Positions 6,515 to 7,527 of a stretch of DNA of 7,527 nucleotides are shown here, one piece after another. Source of the stretch: Halobacteriovoraceae bacterium. Its GTDB lineage: Bacteria > Bdellovibrionota > Bacteriovoracia > Bacteriovoracales > Bacteriovoracaceae. Position 1 is the stretch's first letter. Each line of letters begins with the position of its first letter. Both the position numbers and the translations under genes were made by a program. The notes beneath the pieces are model-generated. The model saw only the letters and a program-made list of their open reading frames with translations. It was not told the origin of the DNA and did not search any database. The stretch is taken from positions 1 to 7,527 of the forward strand of contig JABJPQ010000239.1 in assembly GCA_018663815.1 (NCBI GenBank), in the 5' to 3' direction.

Positions 6515-7298
6515 ATAATCTATAAATTAATTTTTTTTCGGCTTTTATAAAGACAACCAATCCAATTAGGCAGGTTATGAATGAAATACCAAACGCAATC
6601 CCAAGTTCACTTAAGGTTGGAGCCTCATGATGATAGATTGCAGATCTAAATATTTTTAATAAATACACCACCGGATTCCAATCGTAAAAATGTTGATATT
6701 CTTTAGGAACCATCGACATTGGATAAATAACTGGACATAAATAAAACATAGCATTTGTTGTGATAGTAACAATGTGAGTCATATCTCTAAAAAAGACCGT
6801 GGCTACAGCTGAAATTAAAGAAAGCCCAAAAGAAAATAATATTAAATTCACGAGTGCTATAGGCAGAAACAGGGTCGCCACTGATATCTTTATACCAATA
6901 AAGGCTCCAATGAAGTATAAAACCAAAATACTAAGTCCAAAATTTATCAATTCAGACCCGATAACCTGCATAGGGAAAATAATTTTGGGTAGGTAAACCT
7001 TTTTTATATAACTCTCGGCAGTGATTATTGAAGCTGAACCCATTGTTACAGAAGTCACAATAAACCCCCAAGGTAATAAACCCGAAAAAATAAACAAAGC
7101 ATAGTTTTCTATTTTAAATCTGAATAACATTGAAAACACAACCGCTGTTACTATCATGGTAAATAGTGGATTTAAAAATGACCACAAAAAACCTAACGTG
7201 GAGTTCTTATATCTCATTGCAAGAGTGGTTGATATTAGATTGCTAAGTACTTCTCGATATTCCATCGCCTCGAGCAAGGCTTTAAAAATTCTCTTCAT
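6513..7298 (-). CDS. wzm: Polysaccharide ABC-2 type transporter permease (Wzm/KpsM-like)
   Basis: A 261-residue inner-membrane protein forming the channel of the polysaccharide exporter. About six hydrophobic segments are visible, near residues 36-58, 65-85, 111-133, 140-167, 176-192 and 232-251, in the ABC-2 membrane family pattern. Typical family strings include RYKNSTLGFLWSFLNPLF (29-46), the KKVYLPKIIFP loop (99-109), FRDMTHI (170-176) and WNPVVYLLKIFRSAIY (207-222). Length is normal. The ATG start lies one base after the stop of the upstream acyl-ligase gene (TAA, A, ATG). Its own Shine-Dalgarno is weak, only AAAGG about 12 bases away, so it probably depends on coupling. It is followed after 10 bases by the ATPase gene. 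A run of eight A residues on the coding strand (6531-6538) lies five codons before the stop. Confidence 0.92.
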   Translation of the reverse strand: MKRIFKALLEAMEYREVLSNLISTTLAMRYKNSTLGFLWSFLNPLFTMIVTAVVFSMLFRFKIENYALFIFSGLLPWGFIVTSVTMGSASIITAESYIKKVYLPKIIFPMQVIGSELINFGLSILVLYFIGAFIGIKISVATLFLPIALVNLILFSFGLSLISAVATVFFRDMTHIVTITTNAMFYLCPVIYPMSMVPKEYQHFYDWNPVVYLLKIFRSAIYHHEAPTLSELGIAFGISFITCLIGLVVFIKAEKKLIYRL

Positions 7299-7299
7299 T

Positions 7300-7527
7300 T
7301 TATGATCTAACCTTTTTTTGTCTTAAAGAGTACAATTCATCTTCAGCAAAAATTACTTTTGAGGGTACTTTAAAGTTCGTTAATTTTTCTGCGCAGGCCT
7401 TTCTAATTCTCTTTTTAATATCTTTAATAGACTCTTCCGTTCTTGTTTTTACTCTCGCAACAATAATATTACCAAGAAGCGCATTCTTTTCACCATAAAC
7501 AGCGACATCTTCAATATTATCAAGTGT
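7300..7527 (-). CDS. AMP-forming acyl ligase (ANL superfamily), C-terminal end only
   Basis: The minus-strand frame is open from the window edge to TAA at 7302-7300, giving the last 75 residues of a gene that begins outside. The fragment resembles the small C-terminal domain of AMP-binding enzymes (PF13193). NIEDVAVYGEKNALLG is the usual hinge-following segment, IIVARV a core strand, and LTNFKVPSKVIF the conserved FKVP block before the final loop. The last loop reads LYSLRQKKVRS. The lysine in QKK is a candidate for the catalytic A10 lysine, though the usual Gly before it is replaced by Gln. Such enzymes activate a carboxylic acid as an acyl-adenylate and transfer it to CoA or a carrier protein. 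In a polysaccharide locus this could supply an acyl group for an amino sugar, which is inference. It is one base from the permease start, so it belongs to the same transcript. No start or substrate-binding part is visible. Confidence 0.7.
   Translation of the reverse strand, partial: TLDNIEDVAVYGEKNALLGNIIVARVKTRTEESIKDIKKRIRKACAEKLTNFKVPSKVIFAEDELYSLRQKKVRS

Noticed and set aside
6531..6538. Run of eight A on the coding strand of the permease gene as a programmed slippage site.
   Set aside because: Slipping either way reaches a stop within a few codons and changes only the last residues; there is no sign of a functional alternative product.
1..7527. CRISPR array, tRNA, rRNA, insertion sequence or attachment site.
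   Set aside because: No regularly spaced short repeats, tRNA-like cloverleaf, transposase or terminal inverted repeats were seen; the only large repeat is the paralogous gene pair.

Overview
The window is part of a surface-polysaccharide (O-antigen or capsule) biosynthesis locus of a Gram-negative bacterium. The evidence is an ABC-2 type exporter pair (Wzm/Wzt-like), a nucleotide-sugar aminotransferase, a WbqC-family protein, a family-61-type glycosyltransferase, a SAM-dependent methyltransferase and two beta-propeller carbohydrate-active proteins. The DNA is AT-rich, with sampled lines running from about 30% to 53% G+C. This suits a transferable polysaccharide island but does not identify the host. 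A proteobacterium is the likeliest source, with no firmer placement possible.

Layout: positions 1-2085 are read rightward as one tightly packed operon. It holds the 3' end of a beta-propeller (GH43/GH130-like) gene, a complete paralogue of it, and a methyltransferase. Positions 2102-7527 are all read leftward. In transcription order they are the 3' end of an AMP-forming acyl ligase (7527-7300), an ABC-2 permease (7298-6513), an ABC ATPase (6502-5744), a TPR plus GT61-like glycosyltransferase (about 5718-4087), a DegT/StrS aminotransferase (3949-2840) and a WbqC-family protein (2797-2102). The two units converge with only 16 bases between stop codons. An inverted repeat reaching into both coding ends looks like a shared bidirectional terminator. 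A likely internal leftward promoter lies in the 137-base gap before the aminotransferase.

Working model (inference): the aminotransferase makes a 4-amino-4,6-dideoxy sugar nucleotide, and the WbqC-family protein and perhaps the acyl ligase help modify that sugar, for example by N-acylation. The GT61-like enzyme adds a residue. The permease and ATPase export the lipid-linked chain across the inner membrane. The ATPase is the short type without a C-terminal sugar-binding domain. The rightward methyltransferase and tandem beta-propellers would modify or trim the glycan.

The observations most worth following are a probable 25-residue N-terminal extension of the glycosyltransferase that starts at a rare ATT codon or has lost one base, the convergent terminator built from codons of both genes, and the tandem propeller genes whose conserved 3' end also supplies the next gene's ribosome binding site. 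None of these is a clearly new biological system. The gene set is a recognisable type with some unassigned enzymes.
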